From: Candidatus Planktophila sulfonica
GTDB taxonomy: Bacteria > Actinomycetota > Actinomycetes > Nanopelagicales > Nanopelagicaceae
Assembly: GCF_002288065.1 (NCBI RefSeq)
Contig: NZ_CP016773.1
Coordinates: forward strand, 496,001-560,000
Direction of reading: 5' to 3'
Length of the DNA: 64,000 bases
Shown here: positions 44,349 to 54,900 of the stretch, one piece after another
How positions within the stretch are numbered: the stretch's first letter is position 1
Layout of the letters: each line of letters starts with the position of its first letter
Program-made: the position numbers and the translations under genes
Notes under the pieces: generated by a model
What the model saw: the letters and a program-made list of their open reading frames with translations, nothing else
The model's database searches: none
What the model was told of the DNA's origin: nothing

Positions 44349-45504
44349 TAAGACCGCTTCAACATTCTTGGCAAAGCCAGTTAATCATCTCTATATGTTG
44401 TTAGTTAGCGCTGGTGCGCTCACCTTCCTCGGTTTGATTATGGTCTTCTCCGCCTCATCCATTACAGCCATTGATAACCAAGGCAGCGCTGCATCCATTG
44501 TGATTCGCCAACTGCTCTTTGTGGCGGTCTCTATTCCGCTTGCTGCATATCTTTCTAAGCTTCCTATTATCCGATGGGAAATCATCGGTCGTGTCGGTCT
44601 GGTTATCTCGATTGGCCTCCTTGGCCTGCTCTTTATTCCAGGGCTTGGCAAGACGGTGAATGGAAATACCAACTGGATTAATCTGAAGTTTTTTGATGTT
44701 CAACCCAGCGAATTCGCCAAGTTACTGATGATCTTGTGGGCAAGCTATCTTCTTGCTCGTAAAGAGAAGTCTGGTCGCCACAGCACCAATGTTGTAAAGC
44801 TGATTGCGCCAGGATTTCTCATCATCATGGCGATGATCATGTATGGCCGCGATCTGGGAACCACTTCAGTCGTTGCTGCGATACTCGCTGGCCTGCTCTT
44901 CGTCTCAGGTATTCAATTGCGAATCTTGGGTTGGATCACTGCAGCAGGGGCACTCGCATTGGCATTTTTGATTGCAACATCGGGATATCGCGCACAGCGC
45001 TTCCTAGTATTTCTCAACCCGTTTGCACCTGAGGATTACAAAAATATTGGATGGCAACCTGCTCACAGCTTGCTCGGTTTAGCTACTGGCGGACTCTTTG
45101 GTGTGGGTCTTGGTGGCAGTCGTCAGAAGTGGGGAAATCTCCCCGAAGCACATACTGACTTCATCTTCTCTGTCATTGGTGAAGAACTTGGTCTTGTTGG
45201 AACTCTTACAGTGCTTATTCTGATGGCAGTTCTCATCTACTCAATTTTCCGAATCGCGCTTCGCGCACAGGATCCAATGGTTCGTTATGCATGTGCCGGA
45301 ATCGGTATTTGGATAACCGTGCAGGCATTTCTCAATATCGGTTCAGCTACGAGCGTTCTCCCTGTTGTTGGCGTGACACTTCCTTTAGTCTCTTATGGTG
45401 GCTCAGCACTGGTGGTAACTCTCTGCGCAATTGGTTTCGTTGCAGGAGCTGCCTTACGTGATCCAGCGGTGCGAAAAGAAATCGTAAAGAAGAAGAGCAA
45501 GTGA
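44341..45504 (+). CDS. ftsW: SEDS glycosyltransferase FtsW
   Basis: Septal peptidoglycan polymerase of 387 residues with ten helices. The family features are ITVFSASSIT-like start (LIMVFSASS), the large extracellular loop with NTNWINLKFFDVQPSEFAKL, and GEELGLVGTL and PLVSYGGSAL near the C-terminus. I chose ATG 44341, overlapping the murD stop; a TTG nine bases upstream is less likely. It partners FtsI encoded upstream. Confidence 0.95.
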   Translation: MANKTASTFLAKPVNHLYMLLVSAGALTFLGLIMVFSASSITAIDNQGSAASIVIRQLLFVAVSIPLAAYLSKLPIIRWEIIGRVGLVISIGLLGLLFIPGLGKTVNGNTNWINLKFFDVQPSEFAKLLMILWASYLLARKEKSGRHSTNVVKLIAPGFLIIMAMIMYGRDLGTTSVVAAILAGLLFVSGIQLRILGWITAAGALALAFLIATSGYRAQRFLVFLNPFAPEDYKNIGWQPAHSLLGLATGGLFGVGLGGSRQKWGNLPEAHTDFIFSVIGEELGLVGTLTVLILMAVLIYSIFRIALRAQDPMVRYACAGIGIWITVQAFLNIGSATSVLPVVGVTLPLVSYGGSALVVTLCAIGFVAGAALRDPAVRKEIVKKKSK

Positions 45505-46583
45505 CCCGAGTACTTTTTGCTGGCGGCGGCACTGCCGGACACGTAGAACCTGCAATCGCGGTTGCCCGCGAATGGCGCGCTCACCATGCAGATTCCAAAA
45601 TCTCTTTTATTGGAACTCGTAGCGGACTGGAATCACGTCTCGTTCCTGAAGCTGGATTTGAAATTAATTACATAACAAAGGTTCGCATTGCTCGCCGACT
45701 ATCTCCATCTCTGCTCGTTGCACCCTTTTCACTCCTTCGCTCTGTTGCACAATCAGTAGCTTTGATGCGCAAGCACGATCTCGTTGTTGGTTTCGGGGGA
45801 TATGTCTCAGCTCCTGCCTATATCGCTGCCGCACTTACACGCACTCCCATCGTTATCCATGAAGCAAATGCGCGCCCCGGGCTGGCCAACCGTCTTGGCG
45901 CCCTCTTCACTTCTCATACTGCAATTACACATTCCATCGGTTCTGGAAAACTTTCTGAATCACTTCTAGCTGGATTGCCACTTCGTGAAGATGTGATCAG
46001 CGCATATCGATCAGCGTCGCACGATTGGCAGAAAGCACGCGCTGAGGCAAAACGTCAGCTTGGATTTAGTGCAACAAAGCCACTCATCTTTATCTTTGGT
46101 GGTTCACAAGGATCCGTTGCTCTTAACCAGGTCATTTCAGATTCACGTTCTGCACTGCTTGCCGACGGTGTTCAAATCCTTCATGGAATTGGTGCCCGCA
46201 ACGAGGAGCCAACAAAGCTCGATGGATATGAAGCGCGCGGGTACATCACCGATATGGCCACTGCTTATTTAGGAGCAGATCTGATTATTTCTCGCAGCGG
46301 TGCGGTGACATGCGCTGAAGTTAATACTTTAGGTCGTTATGCACTCTTCATTCCATTGCCAATTGGAAATGGCGAACAAGAACTCAATGCGCGCGATCTC
46401 GTTTCTCAATCTCGCGCCGAAATTCTGCCTCAAAAAGAGTTCACGGCCAGCTGGCTCACTTCGAATATCAAGCGTCTTATTTCTCACAGTGCCACCGCGC
46501 CCATCGCAGGTTCAGATATCGATATCAACGCTGCATCTAAGATGGTCTCACTGATGGAACACGCGCTGCACGGAGGTAAGTAG
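45501..46583 (+). CDS. murG: UDP-GlcNAc--undecaprenyl-PP-MurNAc-pentapeptide GlcNAc transferase MurG
   Basis: Membrane-associated GT28 enzyme of 360 residues making lipid II from lipid I. GGGTAGHVEPAIAVAREW at residues 8-25 is the acceptor-binding glycine loop, VVGFGGYVSAPAYIAA and HEANARPGLANRLGA follow, and the C-terminal donor site shows FGGSQGSVALNQ and SRSGAVTCAEV. It starts with GTG within the ftsW stop (4-base overlap) and shares one base with murC. Confidence 0.96.
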   Translation: MTRVLFAGGGTAGHVEPAIAVAREWRAHHADSKISFIGTRSGLESRLVPEAGFEINYITKVRIARRLSPSLLVAPFSLLRSVAQSVALMRKHDLVVGFGGYVSAPAYIAAALTRTPIVIHEANARPGLANRLGALFTSHTAITHSIGSGKLSESLLAGLPLREDVISAYRSASHDWQKARAEAKRQLGFSATKPLIFIFGGSQGSVALNQVISDSRSALLADGVQILHGIGARNEEPTKLDGYEARGYITDMATAYLGADLIISRSGAVTCAEVNTLGRYALFIPLPIGNGEQELNARDLVSQSRAEILPQKEFTASWLTSNIKRLISHSATAPIAGSDIDINAASKMVSLMEHALHGGK

Positions 46584-47956
46584 TGAATTCGCTTAAGGGC
46601 AAGAAGATTCACTTCATCGGCATCGGTGGTTCTGGGATGAGCGGCCTAGCGCGTATCGCACTCTCCGATGGAATCGCAGTCTCTGGCTCTGATGCAAAAG
46701 ATTCTTCTGTTCTCACAGCTCTTCGCGCACTCGGTGCAGAAGTCTTCACTTCTCACGAAGCAGCGCACGTTCAGGGCGCGGATGTAGTTATTTACTCCAC
46801 TGCAATCTCTGCTTCTAATCCTGAGATGGCCTATGCAGTCGAACGCTCCATTCCAATCTTGACTCGCGCACAAGCGCTTGCGGCGCTGATGTCCGGAAGT
46901 AAGAGCATCGCTGTTGCTGGAACTCACGGAAAGACTACGACTTCATCAATGCTCACCGTCGCACTTCAGGCATGCGGAGTCGATCCTTCATTTGCCATCG
47001 GTGGAACGCTCACTGCATCAGGGTCGAATGCACACCGTGGAACCGGTGATTTCTTCGTCGCTGAGGCAGATGAATCAGATGGATCATTCGTTGAGTACCG
47101 ACCACTTGCGGCAATCGTTACAAATATTGAACATGACCATGTCGACTTCTTCCACACTCCTGAAGCAGTCACAGAGGTATTCGAGAACTTTGCAGCCACA
47201 ATTTCACCGCAGGGATTTCTCATCTATTGCGCAGATGACGCTGGGGCAACGCGACTTGGAACCTCAGGGCTAACGTGCACACCTATCTCTTACGGTGAAT
47301 CAGAGAGTGCGGACCTGCGTATCGATCAGATTGAACTTAAAGCGATTGGATCTTCGGCTCGCGTGATGTGGAGAGGAAGAGCAGTAGGTCATCTCGAACT
47401 TCAGGTTCCGGGTCACCATAACCTTCTGAATGCAGCGTCCTGCCTTGCGATGGGTCTGACTCTTGAACTGCCAATCCATCAACTCCTTGAGGGACTCCAT
47501 AACTTCCGAGGCGCAGGCCGCAGATTTGAATTAAAGGCAACTGAACATGGAATCAGAATTATTGATGACTATGGCCACCATCCAACTGAAATTACTGTGA
47601 CGCTACAGGCGGCACGTCGCTATGCAGGTGATGGTCGCGTCCTGGTTATTTTCCAGCCTCATCGTTATTCGCGTACACAAGCCTTCTTAGATGACTTTGC
47701 AGTTTCACTAGACCTTGCCGACGATGTCACTTTGCTTGAAATTTATGCAGCGAGTGAGAAACCTATTCATGGGGTTTCATCGTCTCTCATTGCCGAAAAG
47801 ATGAGCCGCGGACATTTCATTCCAAACTTCGCTTCAGCGTCAGAGCGCGTGATTGAGATGGCAAAGCCCGGGGACGTCATCATTACTCTCGGAGCCGGAG
47901 ATGTAAATTCCCTTGCTCCGATCATCGCCGAAGGGTTGCAACGTCGCTTTGCGTAA
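46583..47956 (+). CDS. murC: UDP-MurNAc--L-alanine ligase MurC
   Basis: First Mur ligase of the pathway, 457 residues. HFIGIGGSGMSGLARIAL marks the UDP-binding domain, AVAGTHGKTTTSSMLT the ATP loop, and EADESDGSFVEYRP, NIEHDHVDFFHTPE and IIDDYGHHPTEI are further MurC motifs. It starts at GTG 46583, where the murG stop and this start share a base (TAGTG). Confidence 0.96.
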   Translation: MNSLKGKKIHFIGIGGSGMSGLARIALSDGIAVSGSDAKDSSVLTALRALGAEVFTSHEAAHVQGADVVIYSTAISASNPEMAYAVERSIPILTRAQALAALMSGSKSIAVAGTHGKTTTSSMLTVALQACGVDPSFAIGGTLTASGSNAHRGTGDFFVAEADESDGSFVEYRPLAAIVTNIEHDHVDFFHTPEAVTEVFENFAATISPQGFLIYCADDAGATRLGTSGLTCTPISYGESESADLRIDQIELKAIGSSARVMWRGRAVGHLELQVPGHHNLLNAASCLAMGLTLELPIHQLLEGLHNFRGAGRRFELKATEHGIRIIDDYGHHPTEITVTLQAARRYAGDGRVLVIFQPHRYSRTQAFLDDFAVSLDLADDVTLLEIYAASEKPIHGVSSSLIAEKMSRGHFIPNFASASERVIEMAKPGDVIITLGAGDVNSLAPIIAEGLQRRFA

Positions 47957-48620
47957 AGTCTCAAAGATTCCATTGGTTGCAGTCATAGCTGCGGCGCTCT
48001 TCGGTGGACTCATCTATCTCTTGGCATGGTCTTCAATCTTTACAGTTTCATCCATCACGGTCACTGGTTCGCCTACACCTGAATCACAATCAGCGATTAC
48101 ACAGATCTCAGCAATTACTTCAGGTGAGAAGCTTGCACGAGTAGAACCTCAAGCCATTGAGAAGCGCCTACTTCATCTTAAGTGGATTGAGTCTGCACAT
48201 GTTTCTCGTAACTGGCTTGATGGAGCAGTAGAGATAGTCGTGACGCCCCGAACACCTACTGCAATCTTCAATGGCTCAACTATTGATGCATCCGGAACCA
48301 TCTTTACTTTGCCCGGATTTACGACGGCGGATCTTCCTCGAGTCTCGGCCAAGACACCGGCTCTAGGCCTTGCTGCAATCAAAGTTTTCCAAGATCTTCC
48401 ACGAGAGTTTCAGAGAAGTGTCGTATCTCTTACTGCCCGCAACAGCTCTAACTTCGCGCTCTTTGTAGATGTCGATGGTCGCAACGTTCAAATTTTGTGG
48501 GGCGCTCATGAAGAAACTGCCTTGAAAATAGAGGTTATTAGCGCACTTCTTACACTTGAAGAGAATAAGAAAATTCGTCGCATTGATGTGAGTGCACCAC
48601 ATGCACCCATCGTTAAGTAA
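47949..48620 (+). CDS. ftsQ: Cell division protein FtsQ (POTRA domain)
   Basis: Bitopic divisome protein of 223 residues. A short basic cytoplasmic start (LRKVSKIP) leads to one helix (VAVIAAALFGGLIYLLAWSS), then a POTRA domain beginning FTVSSITVTGSP, and the FtsQ/DivIB core (KWIESAHVSRNWLDGAVEIV). I favour TTG 47949, which overlaps the murC stop by 8 bases; TTG 47913 would add twelve residues unlike the family. Assignment combines fold and position before ftsZ. Confidence 0.9.
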   Translation: MRKVSKIPLVAVIAAALFGGLIYLLAWSSIFTVSSITVTGSPTPESQSAITQISAITSGEKLARVEPQAIEKRLLHLKWIESAHVSRNWLDGAVEIVVTPRTPTAIFNGSTIDASGTIFTLPGFTTADLPRVSAKTPALGLAAIKVFQDLPREFQRSVVSLTARNSSNFALFVDVDGRNVQILWGAHEETALKIEVISALLTLEENKKIRRIDVSAPHAPIVK

Positions 48621-48763
48621 TAAAAATTCACTCAAGTTGTAGTTGAGAAAATAGTTCGTGGCGGTCTTTGATTACTACCTTCATACGCCATACGTTGCCG
48701 CCATCAAAGAGAGTAGAAATGTAATTCTCAAGTAGAGGTTTACAGTTCTAAAGGGGGACTCAC
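48621..48763 (+). promoter_or_regulatory. ftsZ upstream region with pairing elements
   Basis: A 143-base gap. ACTCAA-gttgt-AGTTGAG-like pairing just after ftsQ is too weak for a terminator. GGCGG (48660-48664) can pair with CCGCC (48698-48702), and the adjacent TCTTTGAT (48665-48672) with ATCAAAGA (48703-48710), in the A-B-A'-B' order of an H-type pseudoknot. TACAGT at 48741-48746 could be a -10. AAGGGGGA (48751-48758) is a strong ribosome site 5 bases before GTG 48764. Confidence 0.5.
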
Positions 48764-49891
48764 GTGGCTGCACCACAGAATTACTTAGCTGTCATCAAAG
48801 TTGTCGGTATCGGCGGCGGCGGAGTAAACGCAATCAATCGCATGATTGATGTTGGATTAAAAGGCGTTGAGTTCATCGCAATCAACACTGATGCACAACA
48901 CTTATTAATGAGTGATGCAGATGTGAAATTAGATATTGGTCGCGCATCAACAAAGGGTCTCGGTGCAGGCGCTGCTCCTGAAAAGGGACGCCAAGCTGCA
49001 ATCGATCACACTGAAGAGATTGAAGAAATTCTTCGCGGCGCAGATATGGTTTTTGTAACTGCAGGAGAAGGTGGCGGAACCGGAACTGGTGGAGCCCCAA
49101 TCGTTGCAAAGATTGCACGCGATCTTGGTGCACTCACAATCGGTGTTGTTACAAAGCCATTCTCATTCGAAGGAAAGATTCGTTCACGTCAAGCAGAAGA
49201 AGGAATTGAACTTCTTCGCGAACAAGTAGACACACTTATTGTTATTCCTAACGATCGCCTTCTTGCAATTTCAGATCGTTCAATTACAGCAGTGGACGCA
49301 TTTAAGAGCGCTGATCAAGTTCTACTTTCCGGCGTTCAAGGAATTACCGAAATCATTACTCAGCCAGGTCTGATTAACCTCGACTTCGCAGATGTGAAGA
49401 CAGTGATGACAGATGCAGGTTCTGCCCTTATGGGTATTGGCTCTGCTCGCGGAGATAACCGCGCATCACGTGCTGCCGAACTTGCTATCTCAAGTCCACT
49501 TCTTGAGGCATCAATCGATGGAGCGATGGGAGTACTTCTCTCAGTTGCCGGCGGTTCTGATCTCGGCCTCTTCGAAATTAACGAAGCATGCGAGCTCGTA
49601 CAGGCAGCTGCTCACCCAGATGCACGCATCATCTTCGGTACAACTATCGATGACGCTCTAGGCGATGAAGTTCGTATCACTGTTATCGCTGCAGGCTTTG
49701 CTGGCGGAGAGCCAAAGAAGGTTGAGATGCCTGTCATCAATGCAACCACTCTTGGTGGCGTGGCAGATCCAATCCCTTCAAATGATCCACTCTCTGTGGC
49801 ACTCGATTTGGATTCATCTCCTCGTAAGCGCATTACATTTGAAGAGCTCGTCTCTGAAGATGAAATTGATGTTCCAGATTTCATGAAGTAA
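48764..49891 (+). CDS. ftsZ: Cell division GTPase FtsZ
   Basis: Bacterial tubulin of 375 residues that forms the Z-ring. [14 protein letters not shown] and the tubulin signature GGGTGTGG (residues 103-110) bind GTP; NTDAQ at 41-45 and the T7 loop region DFADVKTVM complete the site. The C-terminal peptide IDVPDFMK is the conserved hook for partners such as SepF, encoded 1.3 kb downstream. It starts at GTG with a strong AAGGGGGA ribosome site. The disordered linker before the tail is short. Confidence 0.98.
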   Translation: MAAPQNYLAVIKVVGIGGGGVNAINRMIDVGLKGVEFIAINTDAQHLLMSDADVKLDIGRASTKGLGAGAAPEKGRQAAIDHTEEIEEILRGADMVFVTAGEGGGTGTGGAPIVAKIARDLGALTIGVVTKPFSFEGKIRSRQAEEGIELLREQVDTLIVIPNDRLLAISDRSITAVDAFKSADQVLLSGVQGITEIITQPGLINLDFADVKTVMTDAGSALMGIGSARGDNRASRAAELAISSPLLEASIDGAMGVLLSVAGGSDLGLFEINEACELVQAAAHPDARIIFGTTIDDALGDEVRITVIAAGFAGGEPKKVEMPVINATTLGGVADPIPSNDPLSVALDLDSSPRKRITFEELVSEDEIDVPDFMK

Positions 49892-49909
49892 TCCACGAAC
49901 GCACTTCGC

Positions 49910-50572
49910 ATGAAGTATCGCTTTACCAATCGCACCGGTGGCGCAAGCTCCGGTGCTTTTGCGTCTCTTAACCTAGGCACCCATGTCAATGATGACCTCG
50001 AAACTGTTTTAGCAAATAGAGCGCTCTTGGCTAGCGAACTTGGCCCGATTCAATATATGTACCAGGTGCACGGCAATCGAGTGGCGATTATTGAAGAGGT
50101 AACGGATGAAGATCCCACTGCAGATGCGTTAGTGACAGGAATACCTGGTCTTTCACTGGCTGTACAGGTGGCTGATTGCATTCCATTATTGCTCCATTCA
50201 AGTCAGTCAGTTGCCGCAGTGCATGTGGGTCGCAAAGGACTCGTTAATGGTGTTGCGCTTGCTGCCATAGAGGTAATGCGCGATATGGGATCTACACAAA
50301 TCACTGCAATCATCGGACCTTCTATTTGTGGAACTTGTTATGAAGTTTCTCAAGAGATCCACGACGAAGTTGTTGCTTTACATCCGGCAGCAACTGCGAA
50401 GACTGCACAAGGCACGCCTGCGCTCGACCTTCCTGCAGCTCTGCGGGTTCTCCTGAAAGATGCAGGCATTCCGATTGTCGATGAATTCCAATGCACTCAT
50501 GAGAATTCTGATCTTTACTCGTATCGTCGCGATGGAGTAACTGGACGCCAAGCAGGGATCATCACGCTATGA
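49910..50572 (+). CDS. pgeF: Peptidoglycan editing factor PgeF (YfiH/laccase-domain family)
   Basis: Cytoplasmic protein of 220 residues. The family's zinc/catalytic residues are visible: QVHGNRV, VADCIPLLL, AAVHVGRKG and GPSICGTCYEV, followed by the LDLPAAL region. PgeF removes wrongly incorporated L-serine from UDP-MurNAc precursors in E. coli; older annotation calls it polyphenol oxidase. Its position immediately downstream of ftsZ and overlapping yggS by 4 bases is the common actinobacterial order. Confidence 0.92.
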   Translation: MKYRFTNRTGGASSGAFASLNLGTHVNDDLETVLANRALLASELGPIQYMYQVHGNRVAIIEEVTDEDPTADALVTGIPGLSLAVQVADCIPLLLHSSQSVAAVHVGRKGLVNGVALAAIEVMRDMGSTQITAIIGPSICGTCYEVSQEIHDEVVALHPAATAKTAQGTPALDLPAALRVLLKDAGIPIVDEFQCTHENSDLYSYRRDGVTGRQAGIITL

Positions 50573-51213
50573 GACGCCGCGGAGAATTAGCCACAAATCT
50601 CGAAGCCGTTAAGGCGCGGATTAAGAACCCCGAAGTCACGCTGATTGTTGTGACCAAGACATACCCAGTATCTGATGTTCAGATTCTCCATGAACTAGGT
50701 GTCAGAGATTTCGGCGAGAACCGAAATGAGGAAGGTTTAGAAAAATCTGCAGCAGTTGAAGGTAGATGGCATTACCAAGGAGAGATCCAAAGTCGAAAGT
50801 TACGAGACATTGGAGCGTGGGCTGATGTGGTTCATTCACTCGATAACGCCAGCCATATTTCCAAGTTAGCCAATGTCGCCTCCAAGTCTCTCGATATCTT
50901 CCTTCAACTTTCACTCGATGGCGACCCTGCACGTGGGGGAGCCGTTGAATCCGAGCTGCCGGCCCTTGCGGATATCGCACTGGCGTCTGCCAATCTTCAC
51001 CTCGCCGGGTTGATGTGCGTGCCACCAGTTGCTGCAGACCCCCGTACTGCCTTTACTGAAATTGCAGCGATTCATCAAAGGTTTATCAGTAAATATCCAG
51101 AAGCTAAATCCCTCTCTGCTGGAATGTCGGGAGACTTTGAAATTGCTATTGACTGTGGAGCGACACATATTCGCGTAGGTAGCTCAATCCTCGGCTCACG
51201 CACGGTGCGCTAG
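50569..51213 (+). CDS. yggS: YggS/PLPBP-family pyridoxal-phosphate homeostasis protein
   Basis: PLP-carrier protein of 214 residues with an alanine-racemase-like barrel and no known enzyme activity. Lys30 in LIVVTKTYPVSD is the PLP lysine. FGENRNEEG, then WHYQGEIQSRKL (usually WHFIGxLQxNK) and LSAGMSGDFEIAID and RVGSSILG are the family motifs. It is slightly shorter at the N-terminus than typical. It is coupled to pgeF by a 4-base overlap. Confidence 0.93.
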   Translation: MRRRGELATNLEAVKARIKNPEVTLIVVTKTYPVSDVQILHELGVRDFGENRNEEGLEKSAAVEGRWHYQGEIQSRKLRDIGAWADVVHSLDNASHISKLANVASKSLDIFLQLSLDGDPARGGAVESELPALADIALASANLHLAGLMCVPPVAADPRTAFTEIAAIHQRFISKYPEAKSLSAGMSGDFEIAIDCGATHIRVGSSILGSRTVR

Positions 51214-51219
51214 TAACCT
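51214..51219 (+). promoter_or_regulatory. -10 element for sepF
   Basis: TAACCT, immediately after the yggS stop, with exactly 6 bases to the sepF ATG. There is no Shine-Dalgarno; sepF can be made from its own leaderless mRNA besides any read-through from ftsZ. Confidence 0.6.
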
Positions 51220-51225
51220 AGCCAT

Positions 51226-51696
51226 ATGTCAGCACTCAATAAAATGATGGGCTTCCTTGGCCTCGTCGATACAGATGAAGAGACCAACGTTTCCGAGGTT
51301 CCACAGCGCGCAGCAGTTGCACGTCCAACTCGCGAACGCACCGGAGTAACAGTTCTAGGTTCTCACCAATCTGCACATCCAGTTGCTTCACAGCCTGCGA
51401 TGATCGAAGAACCAATCTCTTCATACAACATCATCACTCTTCAGCCACGTTCTTACTCTGAAGCTCGCAAAGTTGGCGAGTACTACCGTGAAGGAAATCC
51501 AGTCATCATCAATCTCGATGACATGGAAGAGTCAGAGCGCAAGCGTCTTGTCGACTTCGCAAGTGGTCTCGTCTTCGGACTTCACGGACGTATCGAACGC
51601 ATCAGCCTTAAGGTCTTCCTACTCTCGCCAGCAAATGTCAGCGTGAGCAATGAAGATAAGACAGCTGCACAAGCTTCGTTCTTCAACCAGAGCTAA
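51226..51696 (+). CDS. sepF: Cell division protein SepF
   Basis: FtsZ membrane anchor of 156 residues. The N-terminus MSALNKMMGFLGLVDTDEE is the amphipathic membrane-binding helix, followed by a variable linker. The globular SepF domain is YNIITLQPRSYSEARKVGEY, then NPVIINLDDMEESERKRLVDFASGL in two parts and RISLKVFLLSPANVSVS. In actinobacteria, which lack FtsA and ZipA, SepF is the main tether of the Z-ring through the FtsZ C-terminal peptide, which is present here. Confidence 0.96.
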   Translation: MSALNKMMGFLGLVDTDEETNVSEVPQRAAVARPTRERTGVTVLGSHQSAHPVASQPAMIEEPISSYNIITLQPRSYSEARKVGEYYREGNPVIINLDDMEESERKRLVDFASGLVFGLHGRIERISLKVFLLSPANVSVSNEDKTAAQASFFNQS

Positions 51697-51701
51697 TACA
51701 T

Positions 51702-51983
51702 ATGCTCTCATCGCTTCTCGTACAGCTTCTTGGACTTTTTAAGTTAGCTCTCTTCGCACGCATCATTATCGATTACGTTCGAATGTTTGCGCGCAACTGG
51801 CGCCCCAACGCGTTCTTCCTAGCGATCTTCGAAGTGATTTACTCAATCACCGATCGACCAATGAGATTTGTGCAGCGCTTCGTTCCACCGCTTCGCCTTG
51901 GTGGCGTAGCGATTGATCTCTCTTTCATCGTTTTACTTATTGCGATCAATTTTGCACAGACCGCAATCAGAATAATTCTCTAG
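51702..51983 (+). CDS. YggT family membrane protein
   Basis: Membrane protein of 93 residues with two hydrophobic regions (LLVQLLGLFKLALFARIIID and IDLSFIVLLIAINFAQTAI) separated by the conserved loop TDRPMRFVQRFVPPLRLGG. YggT proteins neighbour sepF in many Gram-positives and are implicated in envelope or osmotic functions. It starts 5 bases after sepF. In most actinobacteria a divIVA gene follows; here the gene ends 4 bases before the convergent ileS. Confidence 0.92.
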   Translation: MLSSLLVQLLGLFKLALFARIIIDYVRMFARNWRPNAFFLAIFEVIYSITDRPMRFVQRFVPPLRLGGVAIDLSFIVLLIAINFAQTAIRIIL

Positions 51984-51987
51984 TTTC

Positions 51988-54900
51988 TTAAGCTATCGCG
52001 AGAGTTACTCCAACGCTCAATTCGTTATCTCCTGCAGTAACTGCTGCATCAAATTCGAACGAAAGCGCCAGTACTTCATCAGAGATATGAGCAGTGTGGG
52101 CTGCAATCACTTCAGCTAACTCGGCAGGTGCGCTCCAGCGCACAGAGATGCGATCTGAAATATCAAAGCCATCGCTCTTGCGACGCTCTTGAATTAAGCG
52201 GATGACTTCACGAACGTTTCCTGAAGCTATCAACTCTGGAGATAGAGCTAGATCAAGAGCCACGCTCTCGCCATCATGGCTTGCCACCATCCAGCCGCTC
52301 TTTGGAACTTCAGTGACCACTAAGTCATCGATATCAATTGCGAATTCACCAAGTGTTGCCGCGCCAGTTGAGCGCAGACCCTTTACAAGAGCAGTTGCAT
52401 CAGCTGCAGCAACTAACTTTGCAACATCTTGCACAGCCTTGCCGTATTTAGCACCGAGTGATTTGAAGTTCGCCTTCACTGAGATATCTACTAAATCTCC
52501 GTCAGCGTTGGCGATATCTTCAAGCTCGATGACATTGAGTTCATCAGAGATCTGAGCCTTCATATCATCTGGAAGGGAAGCCCATCCTTGCGCCGAAATA
52601 AGTGCGCGCTGAAGAGGCTGGCGAATCTTGATGGCAGATTCTGCGCGAGCAGATCGACCTAACTCAACAACGCGTCGAGTCATGGCAACCTGCTCGTTCA
52701 GAGCAGCGTTGATGAGAGATGAGTCTGCAACTGGAAAGTCAGTCAGATGCACTGAAGCAACTACAGATGAATCCGCTGGGCGCACCAATACCTGCCATGT
52801 GTGTTCTGCGATGAATGGAACCATTGGTGCCAAGAGTTGAGTCACGGTTGTGAGGGTCTCATGCAACGTTGCAAGGGCTGCAACATCGCCATCCCAGAAA
52901 CGTCGGCGTGAGCGACGTACATACCAGTTAGATAGATCGTCAATAAAGCGAGCAAGAACACGACCGGCAGTCTGCGAATCGAAATCGTTATACGCCGTAT
53001 CTACTTCAACAATGAGTGCATTGAGTTCACTGATGATCCATTGATCCATCATGGAACGCTCGCTCAAAGCTGGGCTCTGCGAAAGTTCAAACTTTGATGC
53101 TTCTGCATAGAGAGCATGGAATGAAATGGTGTTCCAGTAGGTAAGTAGCGTCTTTCGTACAACATCAGAGATTGCATCGTGGCCGACGCGACGTGCAGAC
53201 CAAGGCGAACCGGCGGCCAACATGTACCAACGGACTGCATCTGCGCCATGTTGGTCCATGAGCGAAATTGGTTCTAGAACATTGCCGAGGTGCTTACTCA
53301 TCTTGCGACCATCTTTATCCAAGATGTGGCCAAGACAGAGAACGCTCTTGTAAGAACTTTCATCGAAGACCAAAGTTCCAATAGCCATCAATGTGTAGAA
53401 CCAGCCACGGGTCTGATCGATTGCTTCACAGATAAAGTCAGCTGGGTATGCAGCCTTGAACTTCTCAACTGAGCCTTCCTTATGTGGGTATCCCCACTGA
53501 GCAAATGGCATCGCACCTGAGTCATACCAACAGTCAATTACTTCAGGAACGCGATTCATAGTTGCTGAACATTCGGCACATGCAAAGGTGATGTCATCAA
53601 CGAATGGGCGGTGTGGGTCCATTGCGCTGAGCTCTTGACCCGAAAGTGCACCTAGCTCTTTGAGCGAATCAACACAGACTTCATGCTTATTCTCGCAACG
53701 CCAGATGGGAAGGGGAGTACCCCAATAACGATTACGTGAAAGTGCCCAGTCAATATTGTTGGTGAGCCAATCGCCGTAGCGACCAGTCTTAATTGTCTCT
53801 GGATGCCAATCAGTCTTCTGATTTTCACGGATCAATTCATCCTTGATAGATGTGGTCCGGATATACCAAGATGGTTGTGCGTAATAGATAAGTGCTGTGT
53901 GACAACGCCAGCAGTGTGGGTATTCGTGCTCATATGGCTGATGCTTATAGAGAACGCCGCTTGCCTTTAGCTCTTTCACGAGTGGCTTATCTGCTTCTTT
54001 AAAGAACATTCCACCAACGACTGGCACATCTGAAAGGAAGGTTCCATCAGGTGCAATTGGGTTCACAACAGGTAATCCATAGGCACGACAAACCTGAAGG
54101 TCATCTGCACCGAATGCAGGGGATTGGTGAACAAGCCCTGTTCCATCTTCAGTGGTGACATAGGTAGCCAAGACAATGAAATGTGAATCCGGAATTTCAA
54201 GGTAATCAAATGGGCGCTTATAGGTGGTGCGCTCTAAATCCTTACCCTTAATAGTCTTCAGGATTTCATGATCTCCAGCGACCTTGGAAAGTAGAGGCTG
54301 TGCAACAACGAGAATTTCACTTACCTCTTCAACAGTTGCCTTCACCACTACATAATCAACATCTGGGTGGACTGCGACAGCGGTATTAGAGACAAGTGTC
54401 CACGGAGTTGTAGTCCATACTAAGAATGAAGCGCCAAGTTCTGCGAGTTCCCCTGATGTTGCAGGAAAGCGAACGAAGACTGATGGGTCGGTAACGGTTT
54501 CATATCCTTGCGAAAGTTCGTGATCGGAAAGACCTGTTCCACAACGAGGGCAATATGGTGCAACGCGATGGTCTTGAACAAGCAGACCTTTCTTCCAAAT
54601 TTCCTTAAGGCTCCACCAAACGCTCTCGACATATTCCGGAGCCATCGTCCAGTAAGCCTGATCGAAATCAACCCAGAAGCCCATTCGCTCTGTCATGGTG
54701 GTAAATGCATCGACATGTCGGGTTACAGATTCACGACACTTATCGTTAAAGGGTGCGATTCCAAACTTTTCAATATCGCCCTTGCCGGAAAAACCTAACT
54801 CTTTCTCAACAGCAATTTCTACAGGTAGTCCGTGGCAATCCCATCCAGCTTTACGAGTGACGTACTTACCCTTCATTGTTTGGTAACGAGGAAAGACATC

